64,000 bases of DNA from Bdellovibrionales bacterium (GTDB taxonomy: Bacteria; Bdellovibrionota; Bdellovibrionia; Bdellovibrionales; UBA1609). The stretch covers positions 124,001-188,000 of the forward strand of contig JAHBUX010000006.1 of assembly GCA_019637855.1 (NCBI GenBank), given 5' to 3'. The notes below the pieces were generated by a model. The model did no database searches, had not been told where the DNA came from, and saw nothing but the letters and a program-made list of their open reading frames with translations. Both the position numbers and the translations under genes were made by a program. Positions 51,309-60,465 of this stretch are shown in pieces (within the stretch, counting starts at the first letter, position 1; every line of letters begins with the position of its first letter).

Positions 51309-53936
51309 GTGAAAATCAGAAAAGGTCGTCTCGGCGCTATCGCAGCGTCAATGGTGTTTCTTGTTCTCTCATTTCAAAACTGTTCGCGTTTCAAAATCGA
51401 TTCGGGTCAGGCCGACGCCAACAGACCTAATATGTTCTTTGCGCCGCAAGCGCTGAACCCGGGTGCCGCCACCAACGAAGACTTTGTTTACAAATGGCCG
51501 TATAGCCAGCCGCTGATGGGCACTTCGCACGTGGCTTCGCTGTACGATCCCAACGGTGTGTTTGACGCCAAGATTTTGACCCGCGGGGCGATGGATGCCC
51601 GCATTCTCGGATTCGATACTTTGAAAATTTGGGTTGATCCATACTCGCCTTCAGGTAGCAACTTCCGCTTCACCCAACCGGGTGTGACTTGGGGGATGCC
51701 GTTAGCGGATCTTTTGAAGTTGGAAGAGTTCAAAACTGTTTTCAACATGCCTTTCAAAGCTTTCTTTCTCGAGATCGACGACCCTCGTCTTTTCGATGCC
51801 AATCTGAGCGAGAGCGATCTTTCGGACGCCGCCTTGGCCGATATGGATAAACAGCTCTACGATTTCACGCGTCGCTTGATCAGTGACAACGCCGGCACTG
51901 GCCGCGTGTTTTTGATCCAGAACCACGAGGGCGACAACCATATGTCGGACTTCGGCAATGCCAAGTGGGGATTCAAAGATCCCGCTTTTATTCCGGTGAC
52001 GTCGACGTCCTATAAAAACTATGAAAAGTACTTCCGTACTCGTCAGGCCGCTATTCGCCGCGCTCGTCGCGATGCCGGCGCTCAAAACGTTGCGGTCTAT
52101 CAGGTTTGCGAAATCAATCAAACATTCCGTGTTTTCCGCCCCGACTTGCTGAAAATTCATTCGCAAGAGGCTGCTAAACACGGTCAACAGCTGGTGCGCA
52201 CGGCACTGGTGTCGGAAGTGTTGCCGTATGTGGATTGTGATGCCTACGGTTACTCAGGCTATGATGCCACTCACTTAGGCACGGTCGCTGATTTCCGCAG
52301 CGCAATTGATTTTATCAAGCAGAAGACCAAGCCCAGCGAAGCTTTTGGTCGCGAGAATGTGATGCTGACTGAGTTCGGTATTCCTGAAAACACTCAGTCG
52401 GTGAACGTGCAAAGTTACAATAAGCGCGTGAAAGATATTTTTACCGCCGTTCCTCTTCCGGTATTTGTGATTTGGCAACTCTATGACAACGAATGCCGCG
52501 CGAATTACGATTGCAATAAGCGCCACAACGGTCACATTCTCAATATCGAAGAAGATAGTTATGCCAACGGATTCTGGATGCGCAAAGCCTCTGGTGGCTG
52601 GAGCGATAGTTACCGGATTCTTGAGCCTACTCTGCGCCGCGGAGTGGATGAGCTCGAACTTGGCGTTTGGGCGTACCGTCTTTTACTTGGCCGCGAGCCT
52701 TCGCAACAAGAGAAGGACGACTTTCCAAGACGTATCGTTGCGGAAGGTCGCGAGAACTTCTTTAAAAACGTAAGCGTCTCCCCGGAGGCGCATGCTCGCC
52801 TGACAGACAATGTCTTTAAAAAGGCACTCAATCGTTCGCCGAACCAAAGTGAGGTCGAATATTGGGTGTGGAAGAACAATGGTCGCTCCTTGGGCTTTGC
52901 CGCCAACGATATTTTGCGTGGCATTCAAGCGGACGCTCCTCCGCCGCCGTCGGAACCTGAACAGCCGCGGCCCGCGCCGCCGACTAAACCGTCGGACGTT
53001 AGCGTGAGTGCGGCTCGCGTTTTCCTCACCGAGCTTTATGCGAACCTGTTGAACCGCAACCCCGATTCAGGAGGGTTGGAGTTCAACTTGGGCACTTACC
53101 GTGATGGTGCCGTGGGGGCCGCCGGCTTGGTCGTGAAGTTCCTCGACAGCGACGAGTACTTCGGCCGCTCGAAAGTTTTGAGCAATGAGGCCTACTTGTC
53201 CATGCTGTTCAAAGCTATTTTGAATCGCGATATCGACAGCGCAGGCAAGGCCTTCTGGTTGGATTTGCTAGATACCGGAAAAGTCACGCGCATGGATGTT
53301 GAAAATCAGTTGGTTGTGTCCGACGAGTTCAAAAGCAATGTGACGTCGAAAGGCATGATCTACGCGCCAACGGCAGATCGCACTTTGACGGCTCGTAATC
53401 CGAATGCGAAGCCCACGCCGAAAGCGGTAACTCCGAATCCGCCCACGCCGCCGCCGCCGGCTCCGAATCCACCTTCCGTACCACCACCGGCTCCGGTTCC
53501 GAACCCGCCCTCTGCACCACCACCGGCTCCGGTTCCGCCGACGAATCCGAATCCCAATCCGGGCACTGGTCGCTCTGCGGCGGACACAGTGGCTCGTCGC
53601 ACCTTTGTGATCTATTTGTACAAAGAGATCTTAGGTCGTGAGGCGGACAATTCCGGTCTGAATTTCTACGCCGACGGTAACGGAACTTGCGCGGAGCTCA
53701 CTGCGACTTTTGCGCGCTCCGACGAGTTCAAAGCTTATGCTCGCGCGGTGGCGCCTTATGGCTTCTTATCGCGCCTTTATGTCGGTATTTACCGTCGTGT
53801 TCCCGATAACGCTGGTTTGAAATACTGGACGGGTCTGATTATGAATGGTGTTGTGACTCGTGATCAAGTGATCGAGGAGTTCTTAAAGTCCTCCGAGCTG
53901 ACCGCCGCCTGCAAGGCGGTTAAGCTTCCATTATAA
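51309..53936 (+). CDS. Lipoprotein: TIM-barrel-like domain plus three DUF4214 modules
   Basis: GTG 51309 is preferred (MKIRKGRLGAIAASMVFLVLSFQNC, lipobox SFQNC); ATG 51294 adds five residues without a better site. Residues of about 60-430 look like a glycoside-hydrolase-type TIM barrel (GFDTLKIWVDPYSP, FFLEIDD, VMLTEFGIPE, FVIWQLYDNE, with the catalytic-type Glu in LTEFG). Then come three DUF4214 modules (near 450-545, 570-690 and 765-870; motifs RLLLGREPSQQE, LYANLLNRNPDSGGLEF, LYKEILGREADNSGLNFY), the last two separated by a Pro-rich linker (PNPPTPPPPAPNPPSVPPPA). DUF4214 occurs on S-layer and carbohydrate-active exported proteins. It may act on prey or matrix polysaccharide. Confidence 0.88.
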   Translation: MKIRKGRLGAIAASMVFLVLSFQNCSRFKIDSGQADANRPNMFFAPQALNPGAATNEDFVYKWPYSQPLMGTSHVASLYDPNGVFDAKILTRGAMDARILGFDTLKIWVDPYSPSGSNFRFTQPGVTWGMPLADLLKLEEFKTVFNMPFKAFFLEIDDPRLFDANLSESDLSDAALADMDKQLYDFTRRLISDNAGTGRVFLIQNHEGDNHMSDFGNAKWGFKDPAFIPVTSTSYKNYEKYFRTRQAAIRRARRDAGAQNVAVYQVCEINQTFRVFRPDLLKIHSQEAAKHGQQLVRTALVSEVLPYVDCDAYGYSGYDATHLGTVADFRSAIDFIKQKTKPSEAFGRENVMLTEFGIPENTQSVNVQSYNKRVKDIFTAVPLPVFVIWQLYDNECRANYDCNKRHNGHILNIEEDSYANGFWMRKASGGWSDSYRILEPTLRRGVDELELGVWAYRLLLGREPSQQEKDDFPRRIVAEGRENFFKNVSVSPEAHARLTDNVFKKALNRSPNQSEVEYWVWKNNGRSLGFAANDILRGIQADAPPPPSEPEQPRPAPPTKPSDVSVSAARVFLTELYANLLNRNPDSGGLEFNLGTYRDGAVGAAGLVVKFLDSDEYFGRSKVLSNEAYLSMLFKAILNRDIDSAGKAFWLDLLDTGKVTRMDVENQLVVSDEFKSNVTSKGMIYAPTADRTLTARNPNAKPTPKAVTPNPPTPPPPAPNPPSVPPPAPVPNPPSAPPPAPVPPTNPNPNPGTGRSAADTVARRTFVIYLYKEILGREADNSGLNFYADGNGTCAELTATFARSDEFKAYARAVAPYGFLSRLYVGIYRRVPDNAGLKYWTGLIMNGVVTRDQVIEEFLKSSELTAACKAVKLPL

Positions 53937-53993
53937 AACATTGCTCACTCTGTGGACTGTAGCTAACGTTACAGTTCCACACGGGGGTGGGGA

Positions 53994-54626
53994 ATGGTTC
54001 GGTTTTGCTTTACAGCGTTTTTTTATTTCACTTCAGTAATAGCGTGGGGACAGGTCGCTACGGTGGACACGGGCGTCTTTACAGCCGGCCGTCAGTGGAC
54101 TTGGGTTTACTCCTCCGCAGACAGTGGGGCGTGGTCGCCCTATTTGCGTGAAGTGTACACGGTCGTTGAGCGTAACGGCAGCCGTGCAACCGTGATTATG
54201 CAGAGCGGATCATTGCACAAGCCTCTGAGCGAACCTCACCATAAATTTATCGTCGACTTAGATCACTGCGAACGACAGAAGAGAGACCCTTCCGCCAAAG
54301 GTTGGACTGTGGTGCTTTACACCAAGAGTTTCGGTTCGAGTTGGGAGCTGGTTTCAAATACACACTCCAATCTTGTGTTTACAGAAAAGTTCAATTGCGC
54401 ATCGAGCCTACCTGGGAGCGCCGTGATAAGGAGTGAGCTCGAGGCAGCAGGACAGAACTATGCCATCTTCCAATTTGAGCCAGCCAAGGGTCATCCCGCC
54501 AGTTGGTACTTCAGTGATCGACAGGGACTAGAGGGGACAGCTGCGCTTAAGATGTTTCCGCCACGCGGCGATTATAAATTCGAATTCGACGTGTCGTTCG
54601 CTTCTTGTGAAAGAGCTCTTGAATAG
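53994..54626 (+). CDS. Secreted protein, unknown
   Basis: The 210-residue product begins MVRFCFTAFFYFTSVIAWGQ, a signal peptide, with GGGG upstream of ATG. The rest is beta-rich (RQWTWVYSSADSGAWSPYLREVYTVV) with Cys pairs that may be disulfide-bonded. No family is recognised. It is convergent with the barrel-protein gene, with 5 bp between. Confidence 0.78.
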   Translation: MVRFCFTAFFYFTSVIAWGQVATVDTGVFTAGRQWTWVYSSADSGAWSPYLREVYTVVERNGSRATVIMQSGSLHKPLSEPHHKFIVDLDHCERQKRDPSAKGWTVVLYTKSFGSSWELVSNTHSNLVFTEKFNCASSLPGSAVIRSELEAAGQNYAIFQFEPAKGHPASWYFSDRQGLEGTAALKMFPPRGDYKFEFDVSFASCERALE

Positions 54627-54631
54627 GGCGA

Positions 54632-55321
54632 TCACATGCCGAAGAGCATTGAAAAATAGTAGGTCTCTGCGAGGTAGCGCAAAGGGCGATTGTCGAAGGT
54701 TTCCATCGCCTTGGTTTGGTAGCTAGATTGGCGCCCGGCGAGTTTCACGCCGAATTTATCCGAGAACATCGCTTCGATGCCGACTTCACCGTAAAAGCCA
54801 GAGCCCATCACTACATCTTTGCTCTTGTAGTTCGTGCCTTGCGCCGCCAATTCTGCTTGCTTGCTGGTGTAGTTGATTTGGTGATAGCCACCCAAGCCGC
54901 CGCCTTCGATATAGGGACGAAACCAGTAGTTGTCGATCAGCTTCAGTTTAAGACCAAGGCCCAGGTCCGCAACGGACGATGTGAACTTCACATCTGTTGC
55001 TGTGTATGTGGTGGTAGACGAGAGATTGGTGTAGCGATAGTTCGAAACACCTTCGGCGGTCATGTAGCTCAGAGACAGCGTCAGATACAGATTCATCACG
55101 TTGAAGCCACGTTCAATCGCGCCAGCCACGTAAATTCCGCGATCCAAGCGCAAGTCATCTTTGGGCGCGCCGATGGCGAAATCTGTAAAGCCGGCTCCGG
55201 CGCTGCCTTGCAAACCCAAGTTGCTTGACGTGGGCAGTTTGGGAACGCCTTTGATTTGTGCATGACCGGTTGTGCCGGTGAATGCGAGGGCAAGTAGTAT
55301 GGCGAAAACTGTGCACTTCAT
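54632..55321 (-). CDS. Outer-membrane beta-barrel protein
   Basis: The start ATG 55321 (MKCTVFAILLALAFTGTTGHAQ) is preferred over the extended frame to 55345. The mature protein shows the OmpA/Opa-like pattern of amphipathic strands (GIYVAGAIERGFNVMNLYLTLSLSYM, VADLGLGLKLKLIDNYWFRPYIEGGGLGGY, GFYGEVGIEAMFSDKFGVKLAGRQSSY). It ends YYFSMLFGM rather than in an aromatic residue. It is probably an 8-stranded porin-like or adhesive barrel. Confidence 0.82.
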   Translation of the reverse strand: MKCTVFAILLALAFTGTTGHAQIKGVPKLPTSSNLGLQGSAGAGFTDFAIGAPKDDLRLDRGIYVAGAIERGFNVMNLYLTLSLSYMTAEGVSNYRYTNLSSTTTYTATDVKFTSSVADLGLGLKLKLIDNYWFRPYIEGGGLGGYHQINYTSKQAELAAQGTNYKSKDVVMGSGFYGEVGIEAMFSDKFGVKLAGRQSSYQTKAMETFDNRPLRYLAETYYFSMLFGM

Positions 55322-55465
55322 ATCGATAGTATCGGAGCAATTCATCTCAGGGCTAAGACCAGCTTTCTTGGTGACGACTGGGCCTAAGATTTGCTGTGAT
55401 AGGTGTTAGCACGTCTAGCCTCGACTTATCGGGGGCGTAAATCCACACGTGCGAGGGGAGAAAAC

Positions 55466-55831
55466 GTGAAAAGTCCAGTGCGCCTAGTGGCCATCTTTAT
55501 GGCCTTCATCATGACCAACATTCCGTATCTCGCTTGGGCTGAAACAGCCAAAGAGATGATTCCCACTGCCGCTGTGGTGGAGGAATTGTCGCGCGCGGAG
55601 GCGCAAGCCAAAGTGCAAGAGATCTTGAGTCGTACAGAAGTGCGCAGCGAACTGTTGAAGCGCGGCGTTTCAGTGGAAGAAGTGAATAGCCGTATGGCCA
55701 GCCTCTCCGACTCGGAATTGCGCCAGCTAGCCGGGCAAATGGATGCGGCTATGTACGGTGGCGATGTGGTCGGCATCTTGGTTGTGGTGTTGCTTGTGTT
55801 GCTCATCATCTACTTGGCTAAACGCATCTAA
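55466..55831 (+). CDS. PA2779-like small membrane protein
   Basis: GTG 55466 is preferred because GAGGGGAG stands just upstream; the longer frame from 55403 has no site. The ~121-residue product has an N-terminal signal/anchor (LVAIFMAFIMTNIPYLAWA), a helical middle (AQAKVQEILSRTEVRSELLKRGVSVEEVNSRMASLSDSELRQL) and a C-terminal membrane helix (VVGILVVVLLVLLIIYLA). This is the PA2779 family layout. It is followed by a PA2778-like gene with TAATG overlap, as in pseudomonads, so the two work together at the envelope. Function unproven. Confidence 0.88.
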   Translation: MKSPVRLVAIFMAFIMTNIPYLAWAETAKEMIPTAAVVEELSRAEAQAKVQEILSRTEVRSELLKRGVSVEEVNSRMASLSDSELRQLAGQMDAAMYGGDVVGILVVVLLVLLIIYLAKRI

Positions 55832-56673
55832 TGAGGGCGCTCGCTCTGCTCGGGGTCGCATTGGCGGCCTCTGTTCTGCAAGTCGGTTGCGCCACCGTGG
55901 GGCGGCAGACGCGCGAGGTTTTAAAGTCGCCACCGTCGGGAATTCCTGCGGCGGTGGTTCTTGATCAAGTTCCATTTGTAAATCAAGAAGCGGGTCATTG
56001 CGGCCCGGCCACACTGACTATGGCTCTGCGCTGGACCGGCGATGCGGCCGATGTGGAGCGTGTGATTTCCGAGGTTTACACTCCAAGCATGAAGGGGAGC
56101 TTGCAAAGTGATATGCTCTCCGCCGCTCGCCGTCATGCGCGACTAGCCGTGGCCGTCGAGACGTTGCCGGATCTATTGCGCGAAGTTGCGGCCGGAAATC
56201 CAGTGATCGTCTTTGAGAACTTAGGTTTAAGCTGGTATCCGCGCTGGCACTACGCACTTGTGGTGGGTTACGACTTGCCGGCCCAACAGATGGTTCTGCA
56301 TTCGGGGCCGAAGGCGTTTGAACGCGTGGACCTAACACGGTTTGAATATGCTTGGAATCTGGCCCAAGCTTGGGCTGTGGTGGTCTTGCCGCCCAATCGG
56401 TCGTCGGCGACAGGAACGGAGCTTGCGCATTTAAAAGGGGCGGCGGGTTTGGAGCAAGCGGGACAAGTGGCGGCGGCGGATCAAGCCTACGCCACTATGT
56501 TGAAAAGGTGGCCCGAGAGTTTGGGCGCGCTGATTGGATTGGCCAATCAGGCTTATAAACGTGGCGACTTTAAGGGCGCGGTCGGCTTTTTGAAAAAAGC
56601 GACGCAGTACCATCCCACCTCGATTACGGCTCGTCATAATCTCTCTGTCGCTGAGGATGCGTTGAAGCGCTGA
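55831..56673 (+). CDS. PA2778-like C39-type peptidase lipoprotein with TPR tail
   Basis: The 280-residue lipoprotein (lipobox QVGC, C20) has a papain-like C39 peptidase domain: nucleophile C57 in NQEAGHCGPATLTMAL and H140 in WYPRWHYALVVGYD. A two-unit TPR-like tail follows (GLEQAGQVAAADQAYATMLKRWP and ANQAYKRGDFKGAVGFLKKATQYHP). PA2778-family proteins carry this architecture. It overlaps the PA2779-like gene (TAATG). It probably cleaves an envelope or exported peptide; substrate unknown. Confidence 0.92.
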   Translation: MRALALLGVALAASVLQVGCATVGRQTREVLKSPPSGIPAAVVLDQVPFVNQEAGHCGPATLTMALRWTGDAADVERVISEVYTPSMKGSLQSDMLSAARRHARLAVAVETLPDLLREVAAGNPVIVFENLGLSWYPRWHYALVVGYDLPAQQMVLHSGPKAFERVDLTRFEYAWNLAQAWAVVVLPPNRSSATGTELAHLKGAAGLEQAGQVAAADQAYATMLKRWPESLGALIGLANQAYKRGDFKGAVGFLKKATQYHPTSITARHNLSVAEDALKR

Positions 56674-56705
56674 TTTTGGCGCGAAGATTGTAGCTCTCTT
56701 CCGTT

Positions 56706-58070
56706 ATGCGGCTGTCTTTTCTGATTTTATTGCTCATTGCCAATTTAAATGCGCTTCAAGCGGCAGAAGTCGATTTGAGCTGCGAGACAAATTTGCTGAC
56801 CCCGGTAGATCTTGCACTGCCCGGAGAATGGCAGACTGTACGCCCTGAGGTCGTTCGTCACTATTCAGCGGGAACATTTTCTTTTGTAACCCATACGGCT
56901 GAGGGGGATGCGACGGTTGTGACGCCGCGGTTGAAAGGTATTTATTTCGCCAAACGTACTGTGACTCGTGCCGGCCAACCGTTGGGAGGCTTGGGGAAAA
57001 CGACGCGTGGGCGATTTGTATTGCTCGAGCGTTTCGTGCTCGATGCGGCCCATGTGCGCGGCCTTTATATCCAGAACCGTTTGGCCCAGGCCGGGGTAGC
57101 CGTTGCGCCGTTGGGATTGACGAAGATCAAGGGAGAGATGTTTTTAGTGCGCCCGCTAGTGGCGGGACAAGCGCCGCTGGCCAACTGGGGCTTGTTACCG
57201 TCGACCGTGACTTTCGCTCAGGTACAAGATCTGGAGACGATCGCCGCCGTTTTGCAAACGCACTATCCTGGATACGTCAATTGGGGGATCATTCCCCACC
57301 ATTCATGGCGTGACCGCAGTTCCGATGCTGATTTTGCCGACGAAACTTTAAGTCTACCGTTTGCTCTGGGGCTGTATCAGTTCTTGAATCAGATTCGCTT
57401 TGTCGCCACTGAGGACGGGCGTTTGTTGCTTGAGCGTTTGCCTGCTTTGGTCAACGAAGAGGAGCTGCAGATTCCCTATCGCGTAGTGAAAGCCGAGGGC
57501 GATGCGAATTGGCGGTTTGCTCGGTGGAATTGGTATCGCTATCTTTTGGCCGCTCAACTAGGTGAGGACCAGAAGCCTGATTTCTATACCTGGCTGAAGA
57601 AAAAAGCGCAGGTAGAGTGGCAAATGCGCTTTCAGTTTTTGACCCATCTGATCCGTCGTTCGCCTGAATTTTTAGCGCGCCCGGTTCGCATGACAGGGCC
57701 ACGCATTGGCATGCTGGCGGACAATGAGGTTCCGTTTTTGCGCCCGCCTCATCTGGCGTTCAAGGATCGCAAAGCCCTTAGGTATCACTTTAAAAAGCAT
57801 GCGGCTGAGATGGGTTTAACCGAGGAAATCAGCTATGTGCAGAGTGCAGAGGCTTTTGTCGCAGCTCCACCGTCTGCGAATCGTCTCTATTTCATTCGTA
57901 AGAATGGCGATATAGTTTTAGCGCAAGCGGATGCCTCGCGCATGGTGGTATTCAGTCCAGAGGGGTTGCTACGCACCTATATGTCACCCTCCATTCATTT
58001 TCATGGTCACGCCTTCAACTCTTATTATTTCTACGAACAGATTTTGAAAGACGAAGGCTTCCTCGAGTAG
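56706..58070 (+). CDS. Secreted protein, unknown
   Basis: The 454-residue product has a signal peptide (MRLSFLILLLIANLNALQAA) and a large folded part rich in Arg and aromatic residues (NWGIIPHHSWRDRSSDADFADETL, FARWNWYRYLLAAQL, SPSIHFHGHAFNSYYFYEQIL). Several His/Asp clusters could bind metal, but no family is recognised. It is 32 bp after the peptidase gene and may belong to that transcript. Confidence 0.78.
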   Translation: MRLSFLILLLIANLNALQAAEVDLSCETNLLTPVDLALPGEWQTVRPEVVRHYSAGTFSFVTHTAEGDATVVTPRLKGIYFAKRTVTRAGQPLGGLGKTTRGRFVLLERFVLDAAHVRGLYIQNRLAQAGVAVAPLGLTKIKGEMFLVRPLVAGQAPLANWGLLPSTVTFAQVQDLETIAAVLQTHYPGYVNWGIIPHHSWRDRSSDADFADETLSLPFALGLYQFLNQIRFVATEDGRLLLERLPALVNEEELQIPYRVVKAEGDANWRFARWNWYRYLLAAQLGEDQKPDFYTWLKKKAQVEWQMRFQFLTHLIRRSPEFLARPVRMTGPRIGMLADNEVPFLRPPHLAFKDRKALRYHFKKHAAEMGLTEEISYVQSAEAFVAAPPSANRLYFIRKNGDIVLAQADASRMVVFSPEGLLRTYMSPSIHFHGHAFNSYYFYEQILKDEGFLE

Positions 58071-58071
58071 G

Positions 58072-58725
58072 CTAGCCCTCTGTTCTAGAATGTGGAGCAT
58101 CCACCTGTTTGGATTGCGCTGAGCCTTTCTGCCTTAGAAAGATACTTAGGTATGTGATCACGGCAATTGAGAGAAACTCGCTTTGCCAATTCTGAAACGA
58201 TTGAAACCAAAAATCGGAGCCACTGACAAATTGCCAGAGCGATTGCGGGCTATCGTCGGTGAGCCGGCGCTGGGCGTTCTCGGCCAACCAGCCACCGTAG
58301 GCGTGTCCCATGAAAGAGAGCGTGAAGAGCAACAGCAGCGCAAGGCTGAGGGAATTTTCGTAAACCCGGCGTAGCAGTCGTTGTTGTGCGAAGTAGAGCT
58401 TTGCATAGTGCGGCTGTGAATGTTCCTCATCCGGTAACGGATTGGATTCGGCCGAGCCACGTTGATACAAGTACGCCGAGAGCACTACAAAGATCATCAT
58501 CTGTAGGAATTCGCTCTCCCAGTTTTCAAAAGTGCTTTCTATAAAGTCGCCGGACTGCAGATACTGCCAGAAAGTGAGTAGGGTGGCGTGATGTTGTCTC
58601 AACCCCTCATTGTGCGCATTCCATCCGGTCCACATCTGACCGATCCATGACACGACAAATAGCGCCATCATCGCCAGTGTGAGGCCGTTGTCTTTCAGAA
58701 AACTGCGCGACGTTATGCGGGGCAT
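58072..58725 (-). CDS. DUF6766-like membrane protein with internal duplication
   Basis: The start ATG 58725 has GGAGG upstream; nine extra codons in the longer frame have none. The ~217-residue product is two copies of one unit: LTLAMMALFVVSWIGQMWTG...FWQYLQSGDFIESTFENWESEFLQMMIFVVLSAYLYQRGSAES and LSLALLLLFTLSFMGHAYGG...LWQFVSGSDFWFQSFQNWQSEFLSIAVITYLSIFLRQKGSAQS. Each has two membrane helices and a conserved F-NW-SEFL motif between them. This is the layout of the DUF6766 family. Function unknown. Confidence 0.85.
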   Translation of the reverse strand: MPRITSRSFLKDNGLTLAMMALFVVSWIGQMWTGWNAHNEGLRQHHATLLTFWQYLQSGDFIESTFENWESEFLQMMIFVVLSAYLYQRGSAESNPLPDEEHSQPHYAKLYFAQQRLLRRVYENSLSLALLLLFTLSFMGHAYGGWLAENAQRRLTDDSPQSLWQFVSGSDFWFQSFQNWQSEFLSIAVITYLSIFLRQKGSAQSKQVDAPHSRTEG

Positions 58726-58772
58726 CTTTTCCTCCGCGTAACCATTGTGCAATTTTCGGTGCGAGGTGGAAG

Positions 58773-59564
58773 CTAAGGAGCGTGGTTTAGGTTTTCGAGA
58801 AAGTCGTAAACTTCCGCGTAGGCGATGTCCCAGTGTCCCGCAAATGAGTGCCCGCAGGACGACAGTACGCGTGTGTAAATGGGTTTGTGCCGGCCCAAGG
58901 TGCGAAGATCAGTCAGTGCGGATTTAAAATCAATGGTGCGGTCCCTGGCCCCCAGAACGGCGAGAGCGGGAATATTCAGGGCACGAAGAGCATTGTAGGT
59001 GCTGTCTTGGCGATAGGAATTCCAAGTGGCGTAGGAAAAACCGTTCCACTTTTGGGTGGAACGCGGTCGGCTTTCGATCTCTCGAATCTGTTTTAACAGA
59101 GCGCCTTTTTGACTTTGACCGGCGTTGCTGAGCTCTTCATTCAGCCAGCCCCGCGTTCCGCCGCCTATCATAACGAGCGAACGAACGCGTTTATCCAAGC
59201 GCGCGATTTGAGGCGCTAGGTAGGCCCCTTCGGAATAGCCCATCAGGTCGATGCTATGGCCGTGCGGAATCAGAGTCTGCATTGCCGTGAGCGCGTCTTG
59301 AATGCGCAGGCGCCGGCGAAAGGAACGTTCGAAAGCAGTGGCGTCCGTCGAATGGGGGCCGATACCGGTTTTATTGATAGCTAGATAGTTGTACTGCCCC
59401 GCTAGAGGTTTACCGATCATCCCCGTCAGTTCAGTGCGGCTACCGCTATGAAAACCCGCTCCCGATTCGGGCAGATAGACCAGCCAGCGCTTGGACGGAC
59501 GGGGGGCCAGCGAATAGCCCGCCACCAAACTGCGTCCCTGAGAGAGTGCTATGGTCTTTTTCAC
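58773..59564 (-). CDS. Alpha/beta hydrolase
   Basis: The 263-residue product has the fold's markers: nucleophile elbow DLMGYSEGAYLA (S111, GxSxG), strand-turn ALAVLGARDRTIDF holding the Asp, and SSCGHSFAGHW with the catalytic His. An oxyanion-region strand (WLVYLPESGAGFHSG) precedes them. No lid insertion or signal peptide is evident. The start is GTG 59564. Substrate cannot be said; an esterase or peptidase-like hydrolase is likely. Confidence 0.9.
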   Translation of the reverse strand: MKKTIALSQGRSLVAGYSLAPRPSKRWLVYLPESGAGFHSGSRTELTGMIGKPLAGQYNYLAINKTGIGPHSTDATAFERSFRRRLRIQDALTAMQTLIPHGHSIDLMGYSEGAYLAPQIARLDKRVRSLVMIGGGTRGWLNEELSNAGQSQKGALLKQIREIESRPRSTQKWNGFSYATWNSYRQDSTYNALRALNIPALAVLGARDRTIDFKSALTDLRTLGRHKPIYTRVLSSCGHSFAGHWDIAYAEVYDFLENLNHAP

Positions 59565-59739
59565 GCTTCCCCAAAATGGCGATTTTTACGTACTTAGGCC
59601 GGCAATTGACAGGCCTGAGGCCGTCAAATCCGCTATAGACGCTTATCGCAAAGCTATCGTTAATACTGTGGAAAATTGCAAGGGCAGGGCCAGGTTTTGA
59701 CTTGAGAGTCGGGGCATCCTCAGGTGAGATGCGACCGTT

Positions 59740-60465
59740 ATGGAACTGCCGATTCTTTATAAGGACGATGCCATCGTGGTGGTCAATAAACCAAGTGGTT
59801 TGCTCGTCCATCGTAGCCTTTTGGACGCCCGTGAAACCGAGGCGGCCATGCAGCTGGTGCGTGATCAGATCGGCCAGAGGGTATATCCGGTTCATCGCCT
59901 GGATCGGCCCACCTCAGGAGTGCTGGTATTTGCCTTAAATCCCGAGGCTGCGCGCGCCCTGGCTGAGGAGTTTGCGGGGCAGAGGGTGCGGAAGACCTAT
60001 CTGGCCGTGGTACGCGGCACTCCTCCGGAGTCGGCGTTGATTGATTATGCTTTAAAGGAAGAGCTCGATGCGATTGCCGATGAGCGTGCTCGTCGCGATA
60101 AGCCCGCACAAGAGGCGCGCACCCAAGTGGAGCGTTTGGCTTGCGTCGAGGTCCCCGTGCAGGTCGATCGTTATCCCACGAGTCGCTACGCCTTGGTACG
60201 TGCCACTCCTTATAGCGGCCGCAAACACCAGATCCGTCGCCATTTACGCCATATCGGTCATCCGGTGATCGGTGATGTGAATCACGGCAGCGGTAAACAC
60301 AATCGCTATTTCGGCCAAGTCTTTGGTGTGCGGCGTCTGTTGCTGGCTTGTACAGAGATGTGTTTTGCGCATCCCGTGACTGGAACACCGGTGCATGTGA
60401 AAGCGCCCCTATGCGAGGATTTTTTGAAATGCGTAAAAGGGTTAGGATGGGGCGCTTATGTCTAG
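59740..60465 (+). CDS. truC: tRNA pseudouridine(65) synthase TruC
   Basis: The 241-residue product is an RluA-family pseudouridine synthase without an S4 domain. Catalytic D55 lies in VYPVHRLDRPTSGV. LYKDDAIVVVNKPSGLLVHRSLLD, YPTSRYALVRATPYSGRKHQIRRHLRHIGHPVIGDVNHG and the following F-G-R segment match TruC rather than RluA/C/D. It isomerises U65 of tRNA. It overlaps the DTW-domain gene by 8 bp, so two tRNA-modifying enzymes are co-expressed. Confidence 0.94.
   Translation: MELPILYKDDAIVVVNKPSGLLVHRSLLDARETEAAMQLVRDQIGQRVYPVHRLDRPTSGVLVFALNPEAARALAEEFAGQRVRKTYLAVVRGTPPESALIDYALKEELDAIADERARRDKPAQEARTQVERLACVEVPVQVDRYPTSRYALVRATPYSGRKHQIRRHLRHIGHPVIGDVNHGSGKHNRYFGQVFGVRRLLLACTEMCFAHPVTGTPVHVKAPLCEDFLKCVKGLGWGAYV

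Noticed and set aside
59783-60388. Minus-strand 201-codon frame opposite truC
   Set aside because: Low-complexity, Arg/Pro-rich antisense of a clear TruC gene.
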